Assembly (NCBI GenBank): GCA_905213905.1
Contig: CAJMKD010000010.1
Location: 1-64,000 of the forward strand
Reading direction: 5' to 3'
DNA: 64,000 bases
Source: an uncultured Sutterella sp.
Lineage (GTDB): Bacteria; Pseudomonadota; Gammaproteobacteria; Burkholderiales; Burkholderiaceae_F
Shown here: positions 7,913-16,485 of the stretch, piece by piece
Layout: every line of letters begins with the position of its first letter
Position numbering within the stretch: position 1 is the stretch's first letter
Position numbers and translations under genes: made by a program
The notes under the pieces: generated by a model
The model's input: the letters and a program-made list of their open reading frames with translations, nothing else
Told to the model about the DNA's origin: nothing
Databases searched by the model: none

Positions 7913-9001
7913 ATGCCGCAAAGCGAGCCCCATTTTCCGAACGATTATTCGCGCAGGATTCTGCACGTCGACATGGACGCCTTCTATGCGGCCGTCGAGC
8001 AGCGCGATCATCCCGAGCTGCGCGGGCGGCCCATTGCCGTGGGTCACGCCGAATCGCGCGGCGTCGTTGCAACGGCAAGCTACGAGGCCCGGCGCTTCGG
8101 CGTTCACAGCGCCATGCCGAGCCGGCGAGCGCTTGAACTTTGTCCGGGGCTCATCTTTGTTGAAGGCCGCATGCAGCACTACAAGGCTGTTTCGGCAGAG
8201 ATTCGTGAAATTTTCAGCCGCTACACCGATCTCATTGAGCCGCTCTCAATCGATGAGGCCTACCTTGATGCCACCGAGAACAAGCTTGGCATCGAGCTCG
8301 GCGTGGAAGTCGCCCGTCGGATCAAGGCCGACATCCGCAGGGAAATCGGACTTGTGGCAAGTGCGGGCGTCTCCTACAACAAGTTTCTCGCGAAGATCGC
8401 CTCTGACTGGCGAAAGCCCGACGGCCTCTGCACGATCCACCCTTCGCGGGCGCAGGCCTTCATCGACAGGCTGCCCATTGAGGCTTTCTGGGGCGTCGGT
8501 CCCGCCACCGCCAAGCGCTTCCATGAAATGGGGATCGCGACGGGCGCAGCGCTGCGAGCGCTGCCGCTTTCGCTCCTCACGGAACAGTTCGGACAGTCGG
8601 GCATTGTTTTCTACAAGTTCGCGCGCGGCATCGACGAGCGGCCGGTGCGGCCCGAGCGCGAGCGCAAGAGCGTCGGCTGCGAGGAAACCTTTGCGACGGA
8701 TGTTCGCGGGGAAGCGCTTCTCGAGAGGCTCGGCGCGATTGCAGAGGATTTGGAAAAGCGGCTGGCGAAGCATGCGTTCGAGGGCTCGACCCTCACGCTC
8801 AAGATCCGATTCTTCGACTTCACGACGAAAACGCGCAGCTTCACGGGGCAAAAGCCTTTTCTGAAGAGTGCAGAAATTTTCGAAGAAGCGCGTCGTCTGC
8901 TCGCGGGCGTCGACGTGCCGGCAGGCGGCGTGCGGCTGCTCGGGCTTTCGGTGAGCTCGCCCCTTGAGAAGCCCGACGAGCGTCAGGGAACGCTTTTTTA
9001 A
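7913..9001 (+). CDS. dinB: DNA polymerase IV (translesion, Y family)
   Basis: A 362-residue Y-family polymerase. The catalytic acidic motifs are HVDMDAFYAAVE (about residues 18-29) and SIDEAYLDAT (about 115-124). The palm/finger segment YEARRFGVHSAMP, the thumb helix-hairpin-helix (FWGVGPATAKRF) and the C-terminal little-finger domain are all present. The start at 7913 gives the usual short N-terminus before ILHVDMDAFY. The frame is open 28 codons further upstream but without family similarity. It is convergent with the BPSS1780-type gene. No LexA box could be identified by eye in the 180-bp upstream gap. Confidence 0.95.
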   Translation: MPQSEPHFPNDYSRRILHVDMDAFYAAVEQRDHPELRGRPIAVGHAESRGVVATASYEARRFGVHSAMPSRRALELCPGLIFVEGRMQHYKAVSAEIREIFSRYTDLIEPLSIDEAYLDATENKLGIELGVEVARRIKADIRREIGLVASAGVSYNKFLAKIASDWRKPDGLCTIHPSRAQAFIDRLPIEAFWGVGPATAKRFHEMGIATGAALRALPLSLLTEQFGQSGIVFYKFARGIDERPVRPERERKSVGCEETFATDVRGEALLERLGAIAEDLEKRLAKHAFEGSTLTLKIRFFDFTTKTRSFTGQKPFLKSAEIFEEARRLLAGVDVPAGGVRLLGLSVSSPLEKPDERQGTLF

Positions 9002-9050
9002 GCGGCGGAGCTTCGCTGGAGCTGCGCCTCAGGGCCGCAGCGCCGCTTCG

Positions 9051-9821
9051 TCAGCGCTCGATGCGCGTCTCGCCGAAAATGTCGCGGAACATGGCCCAGA
9101 CGCCTGCCTGCGAAACCGCCGAGAGCGCCGCCATCAGGATCGGGGCGAGGAAAGCGACGGCCGAGGCCATGCCGAGCGCCGCAAAAAGCGCTTCAAGGCC
9201 GAGCGTGAAGAGCGTTGCGCCAAGAAGGAGCACCACCAGATAAACAAGAATGGCCGGGAGGTGCCGCAGCGCGCCGAAGAAGGAATAAAAAAGGCTCTTG
9301 CCGAAAGGCTGCCGGTTGAGCGCAACGAGAAGCGGCGAAAAAGCCGTCAGCATCAGGAGCGGCACGTAGAGCGCGAAGGCAGCGGCGGTGGCGGTCGTCG
9401 GAAAGTTCGTGTAGCTCGACGCGAGGTCGACGCCTTCGGCCGTGACCTGCCACTGGGCGATTTGTTCGCGCCCGAGCATGGCAAAGACGGCTGACACTAT
9501 TTCAAGCCAGACGGCTGAGAGCATGCCGATCGCGAAGAATCGGCCGCGGACGGTCTTGTCGGCGAAAGCTTTCCCGATGACGCCGTAGCTCGGCGCTTTG
9601 CCTTCGAGCGCATCCCGCGCGCCAAGCCCCGTGAGCACGGTGCCGTAGGGCATCCAAAGGCTCGCGAGCAAGAGTCCGATCAAGGGCAGGCTCGACAGAA
9701 TGCCGCTCGCGAGCAGCGAAAAAAGGACGACGCCCGTATAGGCAACGGGCTGCGCGCGCAGGACCTGGAAGGAATCGCTCAGCCAGCGAACGGCGCTTCG
9801 GGGACTCGTGGTGACGGCCAT
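9051..9821 (-). CDS. BPSS1780-family integral membrane protein
   Basis: A 256-residue inner-membrane protein of unknown function. The opening RSAVRWLSDSFQVLRAQP and about six hydrophobic segments (near residues 27-60, 95-118, 145-170, 187-210 and 215-240) match the family found beside polA in Burkholderiales. Only the conserved neighbourhood, not the sequence, hints at a role. It follows the DUF2782 gene on the same strand, with a terminator-like hairpin between them. No clear ribosome-binding site is seen. Confidence 0.75.
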   Translation of the reverse strand: MAVTTSPRSAVRWLSDSFQVLRAQPVAYTGVVLFSLLASGILSSLPLIGLLLASLWMPYGTVLTGLGARDALEGKAPSYGVIGKAFADKTVRGRFFAIGMLSAVWLEIVSAVFAMLGREQIAQWQVTAEGVDLASSYTNFPTTATAAAFALYVPLLMLTAFSPLLVALNRQPFGKSLFYSFFGALRHLPAILVYLVVLLLGATLFTLGLEALFAALGMASAVAFLAPILMAALSAVSQAGVWAMFRDIFGETRIER

Positions 9822-9880
9822 GGAAAGTGGTGTTGTCGGTGTTGTCGTTGAAGGGAACGGGAATCGTGCAGAAACAACGC

Positions 9881-9917
9881 AGGACGCCCGTGCCGCGTTT
9901 GCGGCTTCGGGCGTCCT
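9881..9917 (-). terminator. strong hairpin between the DUF2782 and BPSS1780 genes
   Basis: A ten-base perfect stem (AGGACGCCCG / CGGGCGTCCT) has a further inner stem. T-rich sequence follows on both strands but no long T-run. It is probably the terminator or attenuator of the DUF2782 gene. Confidence 0.6.
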
Positions 9918-9977
9918 GTCTTCCTCAAAGAAGCCCCTTTCGAGGCCAGAAGTCAGTGCGGATGCGTCGCAGCAGAA

Positions 9978-10409
9978 TTACCAGCCGAATTCAATGAATT
10001 TCGGCGTGCCCAACGTGCCGCTCGGATTGCCGCCCGGCGTGGTGTCAATCGGCTTGTCGGCGCGGTTTTCAATCTTGTAGGGGATCTTGGTCGAGCCCGG
10101 CGTGACGACGTATTCGGTCACATGGTTGTTCGGGTCGCGAACGGCTTCGATTTCTGTGCGCTTGCTTGGAATTTTCGGCGCTTCGCCGCGCTCGCGGGCC
10201 GCGCGTGCTTTTTCCATATCCTTTTTCGTCGGGGCAAGCGACATGCCTTCGTCGGGCGACTTCGGCTCGAGCGTGCGTGCGGGCTTGGGCGCCTGCGCGC
10301 GCACGGCTTCAACGTCGCCTGCGTACGGGGGCGGTGCATCGGAGCCGGCCGCCAGGGCGAGACCCGAAGCGAGTAGAAATGCCGTGGCAAAGACTGTTTT
10401 TTTGAGCAT
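9978..10409 (-). CDS. DUF2782-family exported protein
   Basis: A 143-residue protein with a clear Sec signal peptide (MLKKTVFATAFLLASGLALA, cleavage about residue 20). A low-complexity Pro/Lys/Glu middle follows. The C-terminal region has the DUF2782 pattern: EIEAVRDPNNHVTEYVV, then PYKIENR and a final PKFIEFGW. I chose the start at 10409 because it gives the signal peptide. The frame runs upstream another 68 codons without coding character. The family has no assigned activity and is conserved next to polA in beta-proteobacteria. Here the IS607 element separates it from polA. Confidence 0.8.
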   Translation of the reverse strand: MLKKTVFATAFLLASGLALAAGSDAPPPYAGDVEAVRAQAPKPARTLEPKSPDEGMSLAPTKKDMEKARAARERGEAPKIPSKRTEIEAVRDPNNHVTEYVVTPGSTKIPYKIENRADKPIDTTPGGNPSGTLGTPKFIEFGW

Positions 10410-10733
10410 CTTCGAATTTCCGAAAGTGAATCGACGCAGAAGCGCAGGCAATCGGCTCCGCCGCAGATCGTCTGCGTTTTTTTCAGGGATCAGCCGCGCC
10501 GATCCTTCCCTACTATTATGCCTCGAAGCGTGCGCAGGCTGGCCTCTAGGAAGCATCAGTTCAGCCGGGCAAAAGCCGCACGGATCGGGCGCTTCCGCTA
10601 TTCTTGAGGCCACGCAGAAATTCCTTTGGCGGAACCCGTCAACGCCTCCGGCCAGAAGGCCGAGGCCAAGTTGAAAAAGCGCGCCGACTGGAAATACGCA
10701 GAATTGATTTAAATATAACTATATCTAACCAAA

Positions 10734-11366
10734 ATGAGTAGATTCATAGGCATCGGAGAAGCTGGGTGAAAACACTTGGCGTTTTCATTTCTACCCTCCG
10801 CCGATGGGATGCGGAAAGGAAGTTGAAAGCGAACCGCGCACATTCCGGACATCGTCGGTATGATATGTCGGCGCTCACGGGACTGGCCGGTCGTCCTTCC
10901 GGTGAAAAGCCGACAGGAAAGACCATCGCCTAAGACCGTGTGTCGAGCTCGGATCATAAGCAGATCTAGAGCGGCAGAAGCAGGAACTTGAACTTTTTTG
11001 CGCCAGTCACAGCTGGACGCACGAGGTCATAGCGGACCTCGGCTCTGGGATGAACTACCGCAAGAAAGGCCTGCTGCGTCTGCTCGACATGCTAATTGAC
11101 ACCGAGATCAAACGATTGGTCGTCACTCACACGGGGATCGTCTTCTCCGCTTCGGTGCTGAACTGGTATTTGCCATCTGCGAAATGCAAAACGTTGAAGT
11201 AGTCATCATCAACAAAGGAGCCGAATCTTCTTTTGAAGAGGACCTTGCCAAAGATGTGCTCGAGATCATCACGGTCTTCAGCGCACGGCTTTGCGGTTCG
11301 CGCAGCAAGAAGAATCAAAAGCTTCTCGAAGGCATGAAGAAGGCCGTCGCTGCTTCGGAGAGCTGA
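10734..11366 (+). pseudogene. tnpA: IS607 TnpA serine recombinase, degenerate
   Basis: Fragments in three frames line up with IS607 TnpA. They are a MerR-like N-terminus (TLRRWDAERKLKANR, SGHRRYD), the catalytic-domain start (RVSSSDHKQ then DLERQKQELELFCAS), GSGMNYRKKGLLRLLDMLID, and the C-terminus ELVFAICE then NVEVVIINKG and SFEEDLAKDVLEIITVFSAR. There is a frameshift near 10770, an in-frame TAA where the family has Tyr-Ala-Arg before RVSS, a frameshift near 10964 and another near 11140. The catalytic serine region is present but unreadable as one protein. It ends with TGA one base before the tnpB ATG. Confidence 0.85.
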
Positions 11367-11367
11367 G

Positions 11368-12741
11368 ATGGCCGAGAAGCAGTATGTCTGGCACCTGGGC
11401 TTCAAGACGAAGCTCAATCCGACGCCCGAGCAGGCGCACTACTTTGCGTGTGCGTGCGGCGTTGCGCGCTTCTCCTACAACTGGGGGCTCGATCAGTGGA
11501 AAAAACAGTATCAGGCACACAAGGCGAATCCTGAAAAAGAGCCTTTGCCAAACGAATGCGCGCTTAGACGGCAATTGAACAAAATCAAGCGAAAGGAATT
11601 TCCCTGGATGCTTGAAGTGACGAAATGCGCCCCGCAGTTCGGCATCAAGCAGCTCGGAATGGCATTCGCCAACTTTTTCCGCAATCCGAAGCACTTCGGC
11701 TATCCGAAGTACAAGCGCAAATTTCGCGACGACAGCTTTACCATCTCCAACGATCAATTCAAGCTCGAAGATTCACGCATCCACATCCCCAAGCTCGGCT
11801 GGGTGCGGATTTGTGAGCCTTTGCGCTTCGAAAACGCGAAAGTCCTCTCTGCCGTGATTTCCCGGCAGGCCGACAGCTGGTACGTCAGCTTGACTTGTGA
11901 GCTTACGGATCTCAGCCACCTTATTCCAGCCAAGAACCAAGGCAGAATAGGGATTGATCTGGGCATCAACAAACTGGCGACGTTGTCGAACGGACTCGAA
12001 TTTGAAGCACCCAAACCGCTCAAACGCCTGCTTGGGAAACTCAGGAAAAAACAGAAAAAATGTTCCCGAGCCGTCCCCGGCAGCAAGAATCAAAGCAAGC
12101 TTGCCAAGGAAGTTGCTCGTCTTCATCAGCGAATCGCCAACATCCGCAAGGATGCGCTCCACAAGCTGACGACATTCATTGCTGCCAACTACTCAGAGGT
12201 AGTGATAGAGGATCTGAACGTTAAAGGCATGATGGCGAATCATTGCCTGGCACGCGCCATTGCCGATATCGGCTTCTACGAATTCCGCCGTCAGCTCGAA
12301 TACAAGATGGCGCTTCGCGGCGGAGTGCTAATCGTTGCAGATCGATTCTTCCCGAGTTCGAAGCTTTGCCGCTTCTGCAAAAAGAAGAATGACGGCCTGA
12401 AGCTTTCGGATCGCGAATGGATTTGTCCGCACTGCGGCAAAAAGATCGAATCGCGCGACGTGAATGCGGCAATCAACCTATGTCACTACCCTGAGATGAA
12501 AAACTGGTGGTCCGAGAGTACTGCGGACTATGCCTCTCCGGCGGTAGCTCACCCAAAAAGCGAGCCGGTCGTCAGCCTCTGTCCCTCGAAAGACGGCGGG
12601 GGTGGTCAGTGCCATTCCCAAACCTGCGGGCGTCAAGAGCGGCACACGGTGATGGTTGCAGCTCTGGCAAGAGATAAATCAATTGCTAACTGCGATCAGA
12701 AGATCGGGGAAGAAAAAGTTGACTCTGTATGCTCAGATTGA
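11368..12741 (+). CDS. tnpB: TnpB, RNA-guided nuclease of the IS607 element
   Basis: 457 residues. The RuvC-like catalytic residues are all present: D197 in GRIGIDLGINK, E281 in VVIEDLNVKGM and D364 in SRDVNAAINL. A four-cysteine zinc finger (CRFC ... CPHC, about residues 334-356) lies between E281 and D364. The N-terminal helical OrfB_IS605-type domain occupies about 1-130. The C-terminal 85 residues (from about 372) are low in conservation and overlap the DNA that in this family encodes the 3' scaffold of the guide RNA. By family knowledge TnpB cuts DNA using a guide RNA read from the element's right end. The frame is intact while tnpA is not. Confidence 0.88.
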   Translation: MAEKQYVWHLGFKTKLNPTPEQAHYFACACGVARFSYNWGLDQWKKQYQAHKANPEKEPLPNECALRRQLNKIKRKEFPWMLEVTKCAPQFGIKQLGMAFANFFRNPKHFGYPKYKRKFRDDSFTISNDQFKLEDSRIHIPKLGWVRICEPLRFENAKVLSAVISRQADSWYVSLTCELTDLSHLIPAKNQGRIGIDLGINKLATLSNGLEFEAPKPLKRLLGKLRKKQKKCSRAVPGSKNQSKLAKEVARLHQRIANIRKDALHKLTTFIAANYSEVVIEDLNVKGMMANHCLARAIADIGFYEFRRQLEYKMALRGGVLIVADRFFPSSKLCRFCKKKNDGLKLSDREWICPHCGKKIESRDVNAAINLCHYPEMKNWWSESTADYASPAVAHPKSEPVVSLCPSKDGGGGQCHSQTCGRQERHTVMVAALARDKSIANCDQKIGEEKVDSVCSD

Positions 12742-12757
12742 GTTAGATTTGAGCATA
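12728..12757 (+). repeat. right-end hairpin of the IS607 element (likely guide-RNA 3' scaffold)
   Basis: An eight-base stem (TATGCTCA / TGAGCATA) with a 14-base loop overlaps the tnpB stop codon. It lies about 40 bp before polA, where the 3' scaffold of a TnpB guide RNA is expected. Confidence 0.45.
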
Positions 12758-12776
12758 TATAGCTAGTTTTTAGTAC
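12749..12776 (+). promoter_or_regulatory. candidate outward promoter from the element into polA
   Basis: TTGAGC at 12749 and TAGTAC at 12771 are spaced 16 bases apart, giving a predicted start about 13 bases before the polA ATG. Only partial matches to sigma-70 boxes. I list it because the insertion separates polA from its ancestral upstream region. Confidence 0.25.
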
Positions 12777-12796
12777 GGTTTCCGCGCTGATGCTTT

Positions 12797-15721
12797 ATGA
12801 CGAAACTCCTTCTCATCGACGGCTCCAATTACCTCTTTCGCGCCTACCATGCGCTCCCCGCCCTCGCGACGAGCGCCGGCGAGCCCACCGGCGCGATGAA
12901 GGGCTTTCTCGGCATGCTGAGCCGCGTCTATGCGATGACGAAGCCCGACTTGGCGGCGATTGTCTTCGATGCGCCCGGCAAAACCTTCCGGCACGACATG
13001 TATCCGGACTACAAGGCAAACAGACCGCCCATGCCCGAGGATCTGCGCGCGCAGATCGAGCCGCTGCAGCAGATCGTGCGCGAGCTCGGCTGGCCGCTCA
13101 TCGTGACGCCCGGCATTGAAGCCGACGACGTGATCGGCACGCTTGCCCGGCGCGGCGAAGCCGCCGGCATGGACGTCGTGGTCGCCACGGGCGACAAGGA
13201 CCTCTCGCAGCTTGTCGACGAGCGGATTGTGCTCCTCAACACGATGAATACAAAGTTCTACGATCGCGAGGGCGTCAAAGAGAAGTACGGCGTTTATCCG
13301 GAGCGGATCATCGACTACCTGGCGCTTATGGGCGACAAGGTCGACAACGTGCCGGGCATTCTTGGGTGTGGGCCGAAGACGGCTGCCAAATGGGTGAACG
13401 AATTCGGCAGCCTCGATGAAATCATCCGCCGCGCCGATGAGGTGGGCGGCAAAATCGGCGAAAAGCTTCGGGCAGGGCTCGGCGTTCTCGATATGGGCCG
13501 CCGGCTCGTAACGGTGAAGTGCGATGCGAAGATTCCAGGAGTCGAGGGCCTCGATTCGCTTCGCTTCGGCGCACCCGACGCGGATGCGCTCTCCGCCTTC
13601 GGCCTTCGCTGGGAAATCAGCCTCCCGACGGTGCTTCGCGCGCTGCCGGGCGGCCCCGATTCCGCACGCCGCGCGGCTGAAGAGGCCGCGCAGCTTGCCA
13701 AGGCGAAGAAAGCGCAGCCGGCCGGCGAGCCTCAGGGGTCGCTCTTTGAAGCGGCGCCCACGGACGGGCATGCGGCGCAGCCGGCTGAAGCGGCTCGCAA
13801 GCCGCTTGCGGACGCCGCTGCGCTGCGAGCGGCTGATGCGCCCCAAGCACGGGCAGCGCGCACGGCATCGCCCGCTGGAGAGGCGCCGATCGCGCCGGAG
13901 GCGGCCGCGATATTCGCAGCGGCCGAGAACCCCGACGAAATTCCTTATGAATCCGTTCGGGATAGAGCGTCGCTCGAAGCGCTCGCCCTTCGCCTCGCGG
14001 AGCCGCGAGAGACGCCCGTCGCGGTGTCGCTTCTATATGACGGCCGTGCGCAGAAGCCGGATTTCGCAGGCATTGCATTTGCGCTCACGCCCAAGGATGT
14101 TTTCGTCGCCCTCACGAGCGTCGAGCTCGGCTCCGCCGCGATCTTCGAGGTGCTCGGCCCCTGGCTTTCGTCTGCGGCGGGAAAGGTGTTTCACGATGCG
14201 AAGTCGGCGCTCCATGTGCTCGCGCACATGAAGTGCGAGGTCGGCGGCGTGATCGACGACGTGATGCTGATGGACTATGTGCTCGAGGCGCATCTCAGCC
14301 ATGAGCTCACGAAGCTTGCCGCGCGGCTTCTCGGCCGCCGTGTTCCGGTGCCCGAAGACGTGCTCGGCAAGGGCGCCAAACGCGTGCCCTGGCGCGAGGG
14401 CGACGAAGCGGCGCTCATGAAGCTTCTCGCCGAAGAAGCGGCTGCGACTCGCGCCGTCTGGGCCGTGCTCGAGCGAAAGCTCGCGCGCGATCCGGCGCTC
14501 GAGCGCGTATATCAAACGATCGAGCGCCCGCTGATGCCCGTGCTCTTTCGCATGGAGCGCGAAGGCGTGGCGCTCGACTGCAGGCTTCTGCTCGAAGAGT
14601 CCAAGGAGCTCGCCGTTCGCATCGATGATCTCGAAAAGCAGGCCTATGCTGCGGCGGGCGGCCGTGAATTCAACATGTCGAGCCCCAAGCAGCTCGCGCA
14701 GATTCTTTTCGTCGAGCAGGGCATTCCCGTCGTGAAGAAGACCGCTTCCGGCGCGCCGTCAACGGACGAAGAGGTTCTGAGCGAACTCGCGCTCGACTAT
14801 CCGCTTCCGAAGATCATTCTCGAATACCGGCGACTCACGAAGCTGCGCAGCACCTATCTTGAGAAGCTCCCGAAGATGACGGACGCCGACGGGCGCATCC
14901 GAACCACCTTCGGACAGGCGACGGCAGTGACGGGCCGGCTTGCGAGCTCGGATCCGAACCTGCAGAACATTCCGGCGCGCACCCCCGAAGGACGGCGCAT
15001 TCGCGAAGCCTTCCTCGCGCGTCCGGGCTGGCTCATCGTCGACGCAGACTATTCGCAGATTGAGCTTCGCATCATGGCGCATCTCTCGCGCGACGAAGGG
15101 CTTCTCTGCGCGTTTGCGCGCGGCGAAGACATTCACCGCTCGACGGCTTCGGAAGTTTTCCGAACGCCGCTCGAGGCGGTCACGCCCGACGAGCGCCGCA
15201 TGGCCAAGGTGATCAACTTCGGGCTCATCTACGGCATGAGCGCCTTTGGGCTTGCGCAGCAGATGGGACTGGACCGCAAGGTGGCGGCTGCCTATGTCGA
15301 CGAGTATTTCCATCGCTTCCCCGGCGTGAAGCGCTACATGGACAGCACGCGCGCCGCAGCAGACAAGGCGGGCTATGTCGAAACCGTGTTCGGACGGCGG
15401 CTCTGGCTCCCAGAGATCCGCAGCGGCCGGCGCAACCTCAAAGCGGCAGCCGAGCGCGCCGCCATCAATGCGCCGATGCAGGGCACGGCCGCCGACCTCA
15501 TCAAGCTCGCCATGATTGCGGTCGACAAGTGGCTGCGCGAGGAGAAGCTTCGCTCGCGGCTCATTTTGCAGGTGCACGATGAGCTCGTGCTCGAAACGCC
15601 GCCCGAAGAAGCCGAGCGCGTGCGTGAGATGCTGCCGAAGCTCATGGCGGAGGTGGCGACGCTCTCCGTGCCGCTTATCGCCGAGGTGGGCTGCGGCCCC
15701 AATTGGGGCGCCGCCCACTGA
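12797..15721 (+). CDS. polA: DNA polymerase I with a degenerate proofreading domain
   Basis: 974 residues. The 5'-3' exonuclease domain covers about residues 1-290 (LLIDGSNYLFRAYHAL; ATGDKDLSQLV; LMGDKVDNVPGI). An Ala-rich linker follows to about 375. A 3'-5' exonuclease-like domain is at about 380-570 and the polymerase domain at about 575-974, with motif A VDADYSQIELR, motif B KVINFGLIYGMSAFG and motif C LQVHDELVLE intact. In the middle domain the Exo I acids (DTET in E. coli) are replaced by VSLL. The Exo II Asp position is Ala (HDAKSAL) and the Exo III Asp is Ala (LLAEEAAATRA). Proofreading is therefore predicted absent. No clear Shine-Dalgarno precedes the ATG. Confidence 0.95.
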   Translation: MTKLLLIDGSNYLFRAYHALPALATSAGEPTGAMKGFLGMLSRVYAMTKPDLAAIVFDAPGKTFRHDMYPDYKANRPPMPEDLRAQIEPLQQIVRELGWPLIVTPGIEADDVIGTLARRGEAAGMDVVVATGDKDLSQLVDERIVLLNTMNTKFYDREGVKEKYGVYPERIIDYLALMGDKVDNVPGILGCGPKTAAKWVNEFGSLDEIIRRADEVGGKIGEKLRAGLGVLDMGRRLVTVKCDAKIPGVEGLDSLRFGAPDADALSAFGLRWEISLPTVLRALPGGPDSARRAAEEAAQLAKAKKAQPAGEPQGSLFEAAPTDGHAAQPAEAARKPLADAAALRAADAPQARAARTASPAGEAPIAPEAAAIFAAAENPDEIPYESVRDRASLEALALRLAEPRETPVAVSLLYDGRAQKPDFAGIAFALTPKDVFVALTSVELGSAAIFEVLGPWLSSAAGKVFHDAKSALHVLAHMKCEVGGVIDDVMLMDYVLEAHLSHELTKLAARLLGRRVPVPEDVLGKGAKRVPWREGDEAALMKLLAEEAAATRAVWAVLERKLARDPALERVYQTIERPLMPVLFRMEREGVALDCRLLLEESKELAVRIDDLEKQAYAAAGGREFNMSSPKQLAQILFVEQGIPVVKKTASGAPSTDEEVLSELALDYPLPKIILEYRRLTKLRSTYLEKLPKMTDADGRIRTTFGQATAVTGRLASSDPNLQNIPARTPEGRRIREAFLARPGWLIVDADYSQIELRIMAHLSRDEGLLCAFARGEDIHRSTASEVFRTPLEAVTPDERRMAKVINFGLIYGMSAFGLAQQMGLDRKVAAAYVDEYFHRFPGVKRYMDSTRAAADKAGYVETVFGRRLWLPEIRSGRRNLKAAAERAAINAPMQGTAADLIKLAMIAVDKWLREEKLRSRLILQVHDELVLETPPEEAERVREMLPKLMAEVATLSVPLIAEVGCGPNWGAAH

Positions 15722-15738
15722 GCGGCTTGACGCCGCCG

Positions 15739-15765
15739 GGGCGTCCGATCTCCGAACGGACGCCC
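15739..15765. terminator. hairpin after polA
   Basis: A nine-base stem (GGGCGTCCG / CGGACGCCC) with a nine-base loop lies between convergent polA and the META lipoprotein gene. The T-run is poor (CTTC), so it may be a bidirectional, partly efficient terminator. Confidence 0.5.
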
Positions 15766-15793
15766 TTCAAGCGGCAAGGGCGCAGGCCGCAGA

Positions 15794-16231
15794 TCAGTTG
15801 CAGCGGCCGGGATGTTCGGGCTCGAGCCGCAGCACCGGCTTCATGGCCTCATCCCAAAGCGTCACGTTGTCGCCTTCGGCCGTTGCGTATCGGACCTTCC
15901 CGAGCGCGGCCGTGAACTTGCCCTCCACGTCCATGAAGGCCGGTCCGCACATGCGCATTGTCATGGCGAGGTTCGAAAGCGCGAGCTTCTTGCCTTCAAG
16001 CTTGTAGCCGCCAGTGAAGCTGTTGCAGCCGGCGTTGCCGGAAACGCGGCCTTTGGAAAAAGTAATGGTGGGCGGAATCTCGCATTCGCTCGTTGCGCCT
16101 TCGCTCCACATGAGGCTGCGCCCTTCGAGCGAAGGCGCTTGCCCGGCGGGTCCCTCGGCGACGGGGCCGGCGCAGCCGGCAAGTACCGCGGCGCCGGCGG
16201 CGATGAGGGCGGCATGCTGCCAAAAGTTCAT
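15794..16231 (-). CDS. META/HslJ-like lipoprotein
   Basis: A 145-residue protein whose signal sequence ends in the lipobox LAGC (Cys about residue 20), so it should be lipid-anchored in the envelope. The remainder is a META (HslJ) domain with GNAGCNSFTGGYK around residues 67-79 and the conserved TMRMCGPAFMDVE that pairs a second cysteine with it. The start at 16231 is supported by AGGAG eight bases upstream. META proteins are associated with novobiocin resistance or heat shock in E. coli HslJ, but no activity is established. It is convergent with polA. Confidence 0.85.
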   Translation of the reverse strand: MNFWQHAALIAAGAAVLAGCAGPVAEGPAGQAPSLEGRSLMWSEGATSECEIPPTITFSKGRVSGNAGCNSFTGGYKLEGKKLALSNLAMTMRMCGPAFMDVEGKFTAALGKVRYATAEGDNVTLWDEAMKPVLRLEPEHPGRCN

Positions 16232-16402
16232 GGCTTTTCTCCTTTCGTTGTTGCGTTGCTGCTGATGGGCGTGCATGAGCCGACCATGTTAGCGCAAGCT
16301 TTTCCGACGAGATGACAGCGGACAGGGTTGCGGCAGGTTCAAGGAAAAAATGTGGCGGTGCGGACGAAGATACGTCGCTTCGCTAGAGGAAAGAGAAAGA
16401 AA

Positions 16403-16438
16403 AAGCCGGCGCAACGCATGCCAGCGTTGCGTCGGCTT
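16403..16438 (-). terminator. terminator of the symporter gene
   Basis: On the minus strand a 15-base stem with one mismatch (AAGCCGACGCAACGC / GCGTTGCGCCGGCTT) is followed by TTCTTTCTCTTT. A second hairpin (CAGATCCTC / GAGGATCTG) lies at 16451-16472, between it and the stop codon. Confidence 0.85.
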
Positions 16439-16485
16439 CAGGCTGCCGAGCAGATCCTCGTCTGAGGATCTGCCGGCTGCGTTCG

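Larger units (their letters stand above)
10700..12780 (+). mobile_element. IS607-family element inserted between the DUF2782 gene and polA
   Basis: Gene order tnpA (serine recombinase) then tnpB, overlap-like spacing of one base, and absence of terminal inverted repeats fit IS607. Boundaries are approximate: the left end lies upstream of 10734 in an AT-rich segment, and the right end lies past the hairpin at 12728-12757, just before polA. The recombinase is dead and TnpB is intact, so the copy cannot move by itself. It occupies what should be the shared promoter region of two divergent genes. Confidence 0.75.

Noticed and set aside
11368..12741. Considering this TnpB as a small Cas12-type effector of a CRISPR locus
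   Set aside because: No array or cas genes are nearby, and the upstream IS607 recombinase remnant identifies it as transposon-borne.
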